Positions 1 through 5,884 of a stretch of DNA of 8,230 bases are shown one piece after another. The first letter of the stretch is position 1; each line of letters begins with the position of its first letter. The notes under the pieces are model-generated. The model saw only the letters and a program-made list of their open reading frames with translations. It searched no databases and was not told where the DNA came from. The DNA comes from Firmicutes bacterium UBA7709. GTDB taxonomy: Bacteria > Bacillota_A > Clostridia > Peptostreptococcales > Anaerovoracaceae. Made by a program: the position numbers and the translations under genes. The stretch covers positions 16,417 through 24,646 of the forward strand of contig DLFX01000192.1 in NCBI GenBank assembly GCA_002482405.1. Direction: 5' to 3'.

Positions 1-446
1 TCTGGCTTTTGCTTCAGATCGGCATGGCTGACAAGAAGTATCTGATCATTCCGGACCAGTTCGTGATTGCGCTGACAGTGACCGCATTCGGCTTCATTCC
101 CTTTCACGCATCCTGGAGACTGCAGCTTTTCGGCGCGCTGGCCGGAGGCGGGAGCATTTTGCTGATGGGAATCATAGGGAAGCTCCTGTTTCGAAAAGAG
201 GCGATTGGATTCGGCGATGTGAAACTGTTCGCGGCGGTCGGTCTGATGACCGGTCTGGAAGGGACCGTCATCATATTGATCCTTACGGTTTTCTCCAGCG
301 CCTTTGTCTTTGGGATAGGCCTCCTGACCGGCAGGCTGAAGGCGGAAGCGGAACAGCCTCTCGGGCCGTTTATCGCGGCATCGGCGGCGTTATTCATCCT
401 TTTCAGGCCTGAGCTTCTGTCCCTGGCGGCGCTTTATATGCAATGA
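1..446 (+). CDS. Type IV prepilin peptidase (A24 family), 5'-truncated by window edge
   Basis: This is the C-terminal part of a membrane aspartyl protease that cleaves the leader of type IV pilin-like (class III) signal peptides. The reading frame is open to the left edge (first full codon at base 3) and stops with TGA at 444-446, so the true start lies outside; the TTG at 9 is not a convincing start. Both catalytic aspartate motifs are visible: ADKKYLIIPD (bases 27-56, the Asp six residues before the IPD Asp) and GFGDVKL (bases 207-227), the GxGD signature of the family. Several hydrophobic segments surround them, and the C-terminal QPLGPFIA resembles the family's conserved P-x-GPF end. Whether the usual N-terminal cysteine-containing methylase domain is present cannot be seen. 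The next gene converges from the other strand only 12 bases away. Pilus, competence or secretion genes would be expected to the left. Confidence 0.88.
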   Translation, partial: WLLLQIGMADKKYLIIPDQFVIALTVTAFGFIPFHASWRLQLFGALAGGGSILLMGIIGKLLFRKEAIGFGDVKLFAAVGLMTGLEGTVIILILTVFSSAFVFGIGLLTGRLKAEAEQPLGPFIAASAALFILFRPELLSLAALYMQ

Positions 447-458
447 AACCCGGAGACA

Positions 459-1043
459 TTATGCATTGCCCACCTCTGCGCTGAAACGCTCCAGGGCCCC
501 CCGGATATTTCCGCGCATGATGATTTCACAGAGCCGGACCATTTCCGCGGGATCGTCCTTCAAGCCATCCTGCAGCCAGATTTCGATAAACCCGGCAAAG
601 GACATGGTATAAAAATGGGCGATAAAGAGCTTATGCTCCTGGGAAACATTCAAGCCGGCGGAGCTTTCATTTACGATGGAGAGCATGACGTGATTGAGCC
701 CGTCATAGAAAAAGTTTCTCAGATGCTTATCTCCCAATGACTGGAGGGTGCAGAGGCAGAGGGCCTCGTTCTCCCGAATGTATTTTAAAATGCGGAGCAC
801 CCCTTCGCTCAGGGACAGGGATTCGTCGCCTTCGTCAAACAGGATCTTGGCTTCCTCTTTGAACATCCATTCCAGAAGGTCGAAAATATCGTGGAAATGA
901 TAATAGAAAGTTTGGCGGTTTACTCCGCAATCCTGGGTTATGTCATGGATGCTGATTTTATTCAGCGGCTTCATGACCATGAACTTCTTCAGGGTGTCCG
1001 CAAGCATCCTTTTTGTGGAATTGTTGGCATTTACACGTGACAT
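459..1043 (-). CDS. TetR/AcrR-family regulator (DhaS-like), second gene of the regulator pair
   Basis: A 194-residue DNA-binding regulator. The N-terminal helix-turn-helix spans about residues 10-57, with the recognition part V-N-R-Q-T-F-Y-Y-H-F (41-50) followed by DIFDLLEWMF. That form is typical of the TetR subgroup that includes the dihydroxyacetone kinase regulator DhaS. The C-terminal part (about 75-194) is helical and would carry the ligand and dimer surface; its ligand is unknown. The start is well supported: GGAGGA lies six bases upstream (1050-1055) and the ATG overlaps the TGA of the preceding TetR gene (TGATG at 1041-1045), implying translational coupling. It is therefore probably expressed with that gene from the region facing the hlyD-like operon, and likely helps control that operon. 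This last point is inference; similarity to DhaS does not show a role in glycerol metabolism. Confidence 0.88.
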   Translation of the reverse strand: MSRVNANNSTKRMLADTLKKFMVMKPLNKISIHDITQDCGVNRQTFYYHFHDIFDLLEWMFKEEAKILFDEGDESLSLSEGVLRILKYIRENEALCLCTLQSLGDKHLRNFFYDGLNHVMLSIVNESSAGLNVSQEHKLFIAHFYTMSFAGFIEIWLQDGLKDDPAEMVRLCEIIMRGNIRGALERFSAEVGNA

Positions 1044-1681
1044 CAGAAATCCTCCGCGTTTTTATTGAGCAGGAAGCTTGTCCCGTTGATGAGCATACCC
1101 ATGTATTTCACCATATCGTCAATGGAGATCGGCATGTCGTTTTCAAGCCACCAGATCGAGACGGAAATCAATGCTCCCGAATAAAACTGGGCGATGATAG
1201 GAAGCGGTACCGTATGGCCGAAACCCAGCTTTTCATTATCCCGCAGCTTGGTATCGATGAGATTGCAGACAGAGCGGTGGAGCATGGGCTGGGCGGAATT
1301 GTTTCCGGCCCGCAGAATTCCCGTCAAAAGCAGTTCCTTGTTATCCGCCATATATATCAAAGACTTTCGGATGAGGCTCATGTAATAATCCTTCATGCTC
1401 TCTTCAGACATGATCTGGGATTCGCTCCCTTCGGATGTGGCCTGGGAATCATCCCCTTCGAAATTGCTGATCATCTCCTTTACGCAGAAGTCGAGCAGAT
1501 GGTACTTGTCCTCAAAATGCTTGTAGAAAGTGGTACGGTGGACCATAGCCCGCTCACAGATATCCGTCACATAAATTTCCTCGAAGGATTTTTCCAGCAG
1601 CAGTGACATCAGCGCCTGGGACAGCAGCTTATAAGTTCTTCTTACCCGTAAATCTTCCTTCTTATCATTTGATTCTACCAT
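1043..1681 (-). CDS. TetR/AcrR-family regulator, divergent from the export operon
   Basis: A 212-residue TetR-type repressor. The helix-turn-helix lies at about residues 16-63, with I-Y-V-T-D-I-C-E-R-A (36-45) and the recognition helix V-H-R-T-T-F-Y-K-H-F (47-56), the classic TetR pattern. Residues from about 70 on form a helical ligand-binding region with an acidic, Ser-rich stretch near 73-90. I chose the ATG at 1681 because AAAGGA (1691-1696) sits nine bases upstream. A longer frame opens at a TTG at 1699, but it would put this ribosome binding site inside the gene (codons Lys-Gly). The gene is divergent from the fusion-protein gene, the standard arrangement for a TetR repressor controlling an efflux operon, and is followed with a one-base overlap by a second TetR gene. 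The two proteins share only the general HTH form, so they are not a recent duplication. Confidence 0.9.
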   Translation of the reverse strand: MVESNDKKEDLRVRRTYKLLSQALMSLLLEKSFEEIYVTDICERAMVHRTTFYKHFEDKYHLLDFCVKEMISNFEGDDSQATSEGSESQIMSEESMKDYYMSLIRKSLIYMADNKELLLTGILRAGNNSAQPMLHRSVCNLIDTKLRDNEKLGFGHTVPLPIIAQFYSGALISVSIWWLENDMPISIDDMVKYMGMLINGTSFLLNKNAEDF

Positions 1682-1690
1682 ATTTTCAGA

Positions 1691-1696
1691 TCCTTT
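1691..1696 (-). promoter_or_regulatory. Ribosome binding site deciding the TetR start at 1681
   Basis: On the minus strand AAAGGA stands nine bases before the ATG at 1681. The alternative TTG at 1699 directly abuts this motif and has no purine-rich site of its own, so the shorter protein is preferred. Confidence 0.75.
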
Positions 1697-1704
1697 CAAA
1701 AAAG

Positions 1705-1739
1705 TTTGTCTACAAAGATTAAAATGTGTCTCCTAAGAT
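1705..1739. repeat. Two direct 15-bp operator-like repeats, 20 bp apart
   Basis: TTTGTCTACAAAGAT (1705-1719) and TGTGTCTCCTAAGAT (1725-1739) match at 12 of 15 positions and begin exactly 20 bp apart, two helical turns. The first contains the perfect short palindrome TTTGT-CT-ACAAA (1705-1716). The second lies in a 22-bp imperfect palindrome at 1724-1745 (ATGTGTCTC, four bases, GATACAAAT; 7 of 9 pairs match). They sit in the leader or promoter of the TetR gene starting at 1681 and flank a TTTAAT -10-like word on the minus strand (1718-1723). Size and position suit binding by one of the adjacent TetR proteins, but this is inference. Confidence 0.45.
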
Positions 1740-1743
1740 ACAA
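1718..1743 (-). promoter_or_regulatory. Candidate promoter for the TetR gene pair
   Basis: On the minus strand a -10-like TTTAAT (1718-1723) lies 14 bases below a poor -35-like TTGTAT (1738-1743). Spacing and -35 are weak. A perfect minus-strand TATAAT at 1788-1793 is an alternative, with only a weak -35 (TGAATA, 18 bases away). The first option would place the -10 between the two operator-like repeats, fitting autorepression. Confidence 0.25.
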
Positions 1744-1761
1744 ATGTGGCAATTCTGAAGC

Positions 1762-1797
1762 TTGAACTCTTGCCAGTAATAGTATAAATTATATTTG
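1762..1797 (+). promoter_or_regulatory. Candidate promoter region for the hlyD-like operon
   Basis: Overlapping sigma-A-like elements are present: TTGAAC (1762-1767) with TATAAA (1783-1788) at a 15-base spacing, or TTGCCA (1770-1775; five of six consensus bases) with TATTTG (1792-1797) at 16 bases. None is ideal, so the exact pair is uncertain. A start near 1795-1805 would give a leader of about 75-85 bases containing the CACATGT repeats. The TATAAT at 1856-1861 is too close to the ribosome binding site to serve as the -10. Confidence 0.35.
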
Positions 1798-1799
1798 CG

Positions 1800-1825
1800 C
1801 ACATGTAAAGATATTCATCACATGT
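1800..1825. repeat. CACATGT direct pair, possible operator of the export operon
   Basis: CACATGT occurs at 1800-1806 and again at 1819-1825, 19 bp apart, each containing the self-complementary ACATGT. The pair lies just after the candidate plus-strand promoter and before the ribosome binding site of the fusion-protein gene, where a bound repressor could block transcription. It differs in sequence from the repeats at 1705-1739, so the two TetR proteins might each have their own site. Only position and repetition support this. Confidence 0.35.
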
Positions 1826-1880
1826 CGAAAAATGCACCCTGGCCGGTGCTAGATATATAATATATAAAGGAGGAAAAAGT

Positions 1881-2861
1881 ATGGAAGAGGAAATCAGTAA
1901 AAAGCGCACAGCGAGAAATCTGATCATTATTATCGCTGTCATCATTGTGTTATGTGTGGTTTTCGCGCTGGTTAAGAACAATTTTACAGGATCATCGGAT
2001 GACCTGATCATACAGGGAAATATAAAGACGGAAGAGACGGACTTGAATTCCAAGATCGCCGGAAACGTAGAGCAGGTTCTCGTAAAAGAGGGGCAGTCAG
2101 TGAAAAAGGGAGACACCCTGATCGTCATTTCCAGCGAAAGCATCGAAGCGAAAAAGAAGCAGGCGGAAGCCGCTGAAGCGGCGGCCCAGGCCCAATACGA
2201 CAAAGCCCTGAACGGAGCCAGGAGCCAGGAGGTCGCCCAGGCGAAGGCCGCCTATGATCTGGCGGAAAAGACCTATCAGCGGATCAAAGGGCTTTACGAC
2301 GAAGGGGCTGTGCCTGCCAACACCTACGATCAGGCCTACGCCCAATACACTTCGGCAAAGGAAACCTACGATATGGCGGTACAGGGAGCCAGATCGGAGG
2401 ATAAGGCGGCAGCGGAGGCTGTCGTAGCCCAGGCAAAGGCGGCTGAGGCGGAAGTGCAGAGCTACCTGGATGATACCGTCATTAAAGCGCCTATGGATGG
2501 CGCCGTAACCGCGCTGAATGTAAACGAAGGAGAGCTGGTTTCCACCGGAATGGCCCTTGCCACTTTGACGGGCGATGAAAAGCCCTATGTTGAGATCAAT
2601 GTAAAGGAAACCGACCTCGGTCTGGTTCATAAGGGCGGACAGGTGGATATGACCATCGCAGCCTATCCCGGCGAGACGTTTAAGGGCACCATCGTCAACG
2701 TGAATCAGAAGCCCGACTTTGCCACAAAGAGAGCCACCAACAACAACGGTGATTTCGATGTGCTGTCCTATGGGGTCAGAATCGAACTGGAGCAAATCGA
2801 CAAGGATATCTATCCGGGCATGACGGTCATGGTTAACTTGGGGAGACCTGACGGGAAATAG
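1881..2861 (+). CDS. HlyD/YbhG-type membrane fusion (periplasmic adaptor) protein
   Basis: A 326-residue efflux adaptor, anchored in the cytoplasmic membrane with its body outside. After a short Lys/Arg-rich N-terminus comes one membrane segment (about 13-32). The first lipoyl half follows at about 50-86 (A-G-N-V...E-G-Q-S-V-K-K-G-D), then an Ala/Gln/Glu-rich coiled-coil hairpin at about 88-196. The second lipoyl half is at 199-230 (I-K-A-P-M-D-G-A-V, then E-G-E-L-V), and a beta-barrel domain with the ATKRATNNNGDFDVLSYGVRI-type segment lies at 281-301. The hairpin holds two related words, NGARSQE (111-117) and QGARSED (168-174). Length and order match the YbhG/YhiI group. AAGGAGG (1867-1873) lies seven bases before the ATG. 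It is the first gene of an operon with two ABC-2 membrane proteins, two bases from the next, so it probably gates their export path. In a single-membrane host its partner beyond the membrane is unclear. Confidence 0.93.
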   Translation: MEEEISKKRTARNLIIIIAVIIVLCVVFALVKNNFTGSSDDLIIQGNIKTEETDLNSKIAGNVEQVLVKEGQSVKKGDTLIVISSESIEAKKKQAEAAEAAAQAQYDKALNGARSQEVAQAKAAYDLAEKTYQRIKGLYDEGAVPANTYDQAYAQYTSAKETYDMAVQGARSEDKAAAEAVVAQAKAAEAEVQSYLDDTVIKAPMDGAVTALNVNEGELVSTGMALATLTGDEKPYVEINVKETDLGLVHKGGQVDMTIAAYPGETFKGTIVNVNQKPDFATKRATNNNGDFDVLSYGVRIELEQIDKDIYPGMTVMVNLGRPDGK

Positions 2862-2863
2862 AT

Positions 2864-3994
2864 ATGAAACAGTTGCATTTTAATATTGCAAAGGCATTTT
2901 ACCTCTACAAAAAGCGCCATCCGAAACGGGTCATGACCTTTCTCGTATTTATCGTGGTTCCCCTTGTGACCGGACTGATTCTGGGATACGAGATGAGCAG
3001 CGATGTGGCGGTTGAAATTCCGACGGTGGTGGTTAATCACGACAACTCGGAATTCAGCCGTGATTTCGTGAAATACGTTTCGGACAGCGAATTTTTCCAT
3101 GTAATCGAGCAGGCGGACAACGACTCCCGGGTTGATGAAGCGATTTATCAGAGAGAGGCTTATGCGGGGGTCATCGTGCCGGAGGGCTTTTACCGTGATA
3201 TGAAAGACGGGAAAGCGCCGAAGATCCTTGCGGTTTACGACGGGTCGACCCTGCCTGCCCTCGCTTCATCCACAAGCGCCATGACAGAGATAGTAGAGAC
3301 GCTGAAAACAGCATATATGATGAATATATACGAAGGAAAGCTGAATGTGGCGCCTGAAAGCGTAATGAACCACGCGGTTCCCATCGATGTTACATATCGG
3401 CTTCTCTTTAACCCTGCCCGCAGTTTCAGGAATTTTATTCTCCCCGGCATGCTGGCGGCGTTGATCCAGGTCGGCATTTCCTGTATGGGCGCGGAGCGTG
3501 CGGGTGAGCTGCGCAAAACAAACAGCCCGTTTTCGGCGCATCTTAAGGCCATTGCCCAGTGGGGCGGCCTGGGGGCGATCTCCATCGCCATCACGCTTCT
3601 TGAACAGTATTTATTTTTTGACATGCCCTATAAAGGATCTCTGCTAGGCGGAATCCTGCTGACATATTTGTATGCGACGGCCATCCTGTTGACCGGCTAT
3701 ATCGTGGGATCGGTCATTCCCGACAGAACCTTCGCTTCCCAGGTGTCCGCGGTGGTCGTGCTGCCCACGACGATTCTGGGGGGATATACCTGGCCCGCCC
3801 TGGCGATGCCGGTGTTTTTTCAGAAGTTGGCCAAGATAATCCCGTTTTATTATTACGGAAACGAAATCAGGAGCCTCTGCATGGGGCCGCTGGAACTCCA
3901 TCATGTGCTGCCGGATATGGGGATCATGTGCATCTTTATCCTGGTTGAGATGGGACTTCTTTTGCTGATCAGGAGACTGGGGGCGGTGCGATGA
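2864..3994 (+). CDS. ABC-2-type transporter membrane protein, first of a paralogous pair
   Basis: A 376-residue integral membrane protein with the ABC2_membrane_3 type layout. A basic cytoplasmic N-terminus leads to one membrane helix (about 23-42), a large extracytoplasmic domain (about 45-185), then five to six hydrophobic segments to the C-terminus. The outer domain has the family's A-G-V-I-V-P-E-G-F segment followed by the VYDGS-type strand. Near the C-terminal end the G-G-Y-T-W-P motif is followed by I-I-P-F-Y-Y-Y-G-N, matched by G-Y-S-W-P and W-P-L-Y-Y-Y-Y-N in the next gene, so the two proteins are paralogues that likely form a heterodimer. The gene starts two bases after the adaptor stop, with only a weak purine stretch before it, suggesting coupling to upstream translation. 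The exported compound is unknown. YbhR/YhhJ-like proteins are the closest recognisable type. The ATPase that such proteins normally need is not encoded nearby. Confidence 0.9.
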   Translation: MKQLHFNIAKAFYLYKKRHPKRVMTFLVFIVVPLVTGLILGYEMSSDVAVEIPTVVVNHDNSEFSRDFVKYVSDSEFFHVIEQADNDSRVDEAIYQREAYAGVIVPEGFYRDMKDGKAPKILAVYDGSTLPALASSTSAMTEIVETLKTAYMMNIYEGKLNVAPESVMNHAVPIDVTYRLLFNPARSFRNFILPGMLAALIQVGISCMGAERAGELRKTNSPFSAHLKAIAQWGGLGAISIAITLLEQYLFFDMPYKGSLLGGILLTYLYATAILLTGYIVGSVIPDRTFASQVSAVVVLPTTILGGYTWPALAMPVFFQKLAKIIPFYYYGNEIRSLCMGPLELHHVLPDMGIMCIFILVEMGLLLLIRRLGAVR

Positions 3995-5154
3995 GAATTT
4001 TAAATCCGATCATAAAATACAAAAAGGTGCTTATTCTCATTTTCGTGCCGGTCGCTCTCACCATCATTTTCGGCGCATCCATGAGTCCCGTATTCGTAAA
4101 CGATATTCCCATCGCGGTTCTCGATATGGACGATTCCCCCGATTCAAGGGACATCGTCGGCGATTTTGCGGAGTGCCCCACGTTTAAAATTGTGGAGGAA
4201 GCGGATGGTGTGGACCAGATCAAGGAGGATATCCTCCTTGGAAAGATCTCCGGAGGTGTGATCATTCCCGAAGGCTTTGGGAGGAATATCGCGGAAAGAT
4301 CCGGGGCAAAGGCCCTGGTGCTCATTGACAGCACGAATACCCTCGTCGGCAATAATCTGAAGAGCTTCGCCTTTAAAATATTTAACGAAAAAAACTATGA
4401 GCTTCAGGTTGAAGATATGCAGTTTAACGGGATCGTTCCCTATTCCTCCGATCAGTATATCGGTACGCTGTCCTCAGCGGACAGAATGCTTTATAACCCG
4501 CAGCAGGGGTACTTCTACTACCTTTACGCGGGGATTCTGGGCATTTTCATACAGCAGACCTACCTCAACGTAGTGGCGCCGGTACTGCTGAAAGAGAAAG
4601 GGCGGTTGAAACAGCTGCCCATGGAGAGACTTGCCAGGAGGATCGGCGTGAGGGAATTTCTGCCGGAGATATTGAAATATGCGGGATTTTCCTTTATCGG
4701 CTCCCTGTCATGCCTGCTGACCGCCCATCTGATGTTTGCGTATCCATTAAAGGGGAGTCTGCTTCTGACAATGCTGCTGCAAGGGATTTTCCTTACAGGA
4801 CTTACCGGTATGGCGCTTATTCTGGCGGCGATTTTCGATGATGAGACTCACTGCACACAGTTTATCATGTTTCTGACGATTCCCACCATGCTATCCTGCG
4901 GCTACAGCTGGCCCGAGTTTATGATGGCCCCGGGCTTTGGAGCAGTCATGAAGGTGGTGTGGCCGCTGTATTACTATTACAATCCTTTGAAGGAACTGAT
5001 GCTGAAAGGCTCCGGCTTTGCTAACATTCAGAACTATATGGTCGGCGGAATCATATTCGCCGCAGTATGGCTGCCTGCAGGCCTGCTGATCTACCGCCGG
5101 AAGATCAGGACCATGAAACAAATAGAAAAAGAAATAGAAATAGAGAGAGGATAA
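3991..5154 (+). CDS. ABC-2-type transporter membrane protein, second of the pair
   Basis: A 387-residue membrane protein with the same plan as its upstream neighbour. It has a short N-terminus, a first membrane helix (about 12-30), an extracytoplasmic domain (about 33-170) with the G-G-V-I-I-P-E-G-F and V-L-I-D-S segments, several C-terminal membrane helices, and a very charged tail rich in Lys, Glu and Ile. It contains G-Y-S-W-P then W-P-L-Y-Y-Y-Y-N-P, aligned with the same region of the preceding protein. The ATG overlaps the upstream TGA (ATGA at 3991-3994), strong evidence for coupled translation and a fixed stoichiometry. It is the last gene of the operon: a hairpin terminator begins inside its final codons. 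No Walker A or ABC signature motif is visible in it or its partner, so energy must come from an ATPase encoded elsewhere or from another source. Substrate unknown; a drug or lipid-like compound is a guess from the TetR context. Confidence 0.9.
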   Translation: MRILNPIIKYKKVLILIFVPVALTIIFGASMSPVFVNDIPIAVLDMDDSPDSRDIVGDFAECPTFKIVEEADGVDQIKEDILLGKISGGVIIPEGFGRNIAERSGAKALVLIDSTNTLVGNNLKSFAFKIFNEKNYELQVEDMQFNGIVPYSSDQYIGTLSSADRMLYNPQQGYFYYLYAGILGIFIQQTYLNVVAPVLLKEKGRLKQLPMERLARRIGVREFLPEILKYAGFSFIGSLSCLLTAHLMFAYPLKGSLLLTMLLQGIFLTGLTGMALILAAIFDDETHCTQFIMFLTIPTMLSCGYSWPEFMMAPGFGAVMKVVWPLYYYYNPLKELMLKGSGFANIQNYMVGGIIFAAVWLPAGLLIYRRKIRTMKQIEKEIEIERG

Positions 5155-5177
5155 CCGAAACGGCTATCCTCTTTCTA
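5141..5177. terminator. Intrinsic terminator, probably bidirectional, overlapping the operon's last stop codon
   Basis: Bases 5141-5153 pair with 5165-5177 as a 13-bp stem (one G-U wobble, core AGAGGATA/TATCCTCT). It continues past one A-C mismatch into CCG-AAA-CGG. The TAA of the second permease gene (5152-5154) lies inside it. On the plus strand a moderately U-rich TGTTGTTGT follows. On the minus strand the stem is followed by a much better U-rich run (complement of 5116-5140), so it could also stop transcripts coming from the acetyltransferase gene, whose stop is at 5323. Confidence 0.75.
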
Positions 5178-5322
5178 TGTTGTTGTATGAGTTTAATGGA
5201 GTGGTAGTATTCATTTTCTTTATTTACCTATATTACACTGTTGCAGGCAGGATGGCAATCATTATTTATCAAGTTTTCAAAATATTATAAAAAATATTCT
5301 GACAATTTTCTGAAAAATAAGC

Positions 5323-5781
5323 TCATAGCTCCAATTTCATATACAGGACATCCTCCATCGGATTGTCATAATAGGGAGGAATTTCTACAAAGCCTAAGCT
5401 TTTATATAATTTAATAGCGCTCTGCATGGGGGCTAAGGTATCTAAAACCATCTCTTTGTATCCGTCCTTTCGGGCTTCGTTTATAATGGCTTCAGCCAAT
5501 GCGCGGCCGGCCTTGAGATTTCGGTATTCAGGTTTAACATACAGCCGCTTCATTTCACTTCGGATATCCGATTTTTTCGTATAGGCGACGCAGCCGATCA
5601 CTTCTCCCTCATCGGAGAGGGCCGCCAAAAGCTTTCCCTTCGGATAGCTGTATTTTGAAGGGAAATCATGTAGCTCTTCGTCGAGATTTTGAAAATCGAG
5701 GTTTCGCCCGATTGAAACGGTGTATGTTTCAATCAATTCTTTCACTTCTTTTACATAGCTATCTCCGCTTGTTATTTTCAT
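5323..5781 (-). CDS. GNAT-family N-acetyltransferase
   Basis: A 152-residue single-domain acetyltransferase that would move an acetyl group from acetyl-CoA to an amine; the acceptor is unknown. The central strand V-I-G-C-V-A-Y (61-67) is followed by M-K-R-L-Y-V-K-P-E-Y-R (77-87) and the acetyl-CoA pyrophosphate loop R-N-L-K-A-G-R-A-L (87-95). In that loop the usual first two glycines of RGxGxG are replaced by Asn and Lys while the third is kept, as is often seen in this subgroup. The C-terminal Y-K-S-L-G-F-V-E-I-P-P-Y-Y-D-N-P segment (about 126-141) is characteristic of small GNATs of about 150-160 residues. GGGAGG (5790-5795) lies eight bases before the ATG. It follows the permease gene on the same strand after 103 bases with a candidate promoter in between, so a functional link is possible but weak. 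Confidence 0.9.
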   Translation of the reverse strand: MKITSGDSYVKEVKELIETYTVSIGRNLDFQNLDEELHDFPSKYSYPKGKLLAALSDEGEVIGCVAYTKKSDIRSEMKRLYVKPEYRNLKAGRALAEAIINEARKDGYKEMVLDTLAPMQSAIKLYKSLGFVEIPPYYDNPMEDVLYMKLEL

Positions 5782-5819
5782 CTGTCAAACCTCCCGGTAT
5801 ATATTCTCGAACCGTAATC

Positions 5820-5849
5820 ACTTTATCACGTTTACCGGCAGCGATTCAA
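5820..5849 (-). promoter_or_regulatory. Candidate promoter for the GNAT gene
   Basis: On the minus strand TTGAAT (5844-5849) and TAAAGT (5820-5825) are separated by 18 bases, and a TG stands two bases upstream of the -10 as in extended -10 promoters. Each hexamer matches four of six consensus bases. The implied leader is about 30 bases and the ribosome binding site lies within it. No hairpin terminator is visible between the permease stop and this site, so read-through from the permease gene is also possible. Confidence 0.4.
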
Positions 5850-5884
5850 CAACAGAATGTGAGCTTTTTATTGGCTGTCCGCGG

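Noticed and set aside
440..469. GCAATG...CATTGC inverted repeat between prepilin peptidase and TetR stops as a shared terminator
   Set aside because: Only six pairs with an 18-base loop and no U-tract on either side.
1013..1606. Plus-strand 197-codon frame opposite the two TetR genes
   Set aside because: It runs antisense to a clear TetR HTH domain and crosses the junction of two coupled genes; no family signal.
1856..1861. Perfect TATAAT just upstream of the HlyD-like gene as its -10
   Set aside because: Transcription would begin at or within the ribosome binding site (1867-1873), and no -35 at 17 bases is convincing.
2097..2795. Minus-strand 232-codon frame opposite the HlyD-like gene
   Set aside because: It is a shadow of an Ala/Gly/Glu-rich coding sequence; composition is not protein-like and the opposite frame has clear domains and a strong ribosome binding site.
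5281..5298. AATATT...AATATT inverted repeat downstream of the GNAT gene as a terminator
   Set aside because: A six-pair stem of only A-T pairs is too weak; the hairpin at 5141-5177 is a better candidate.
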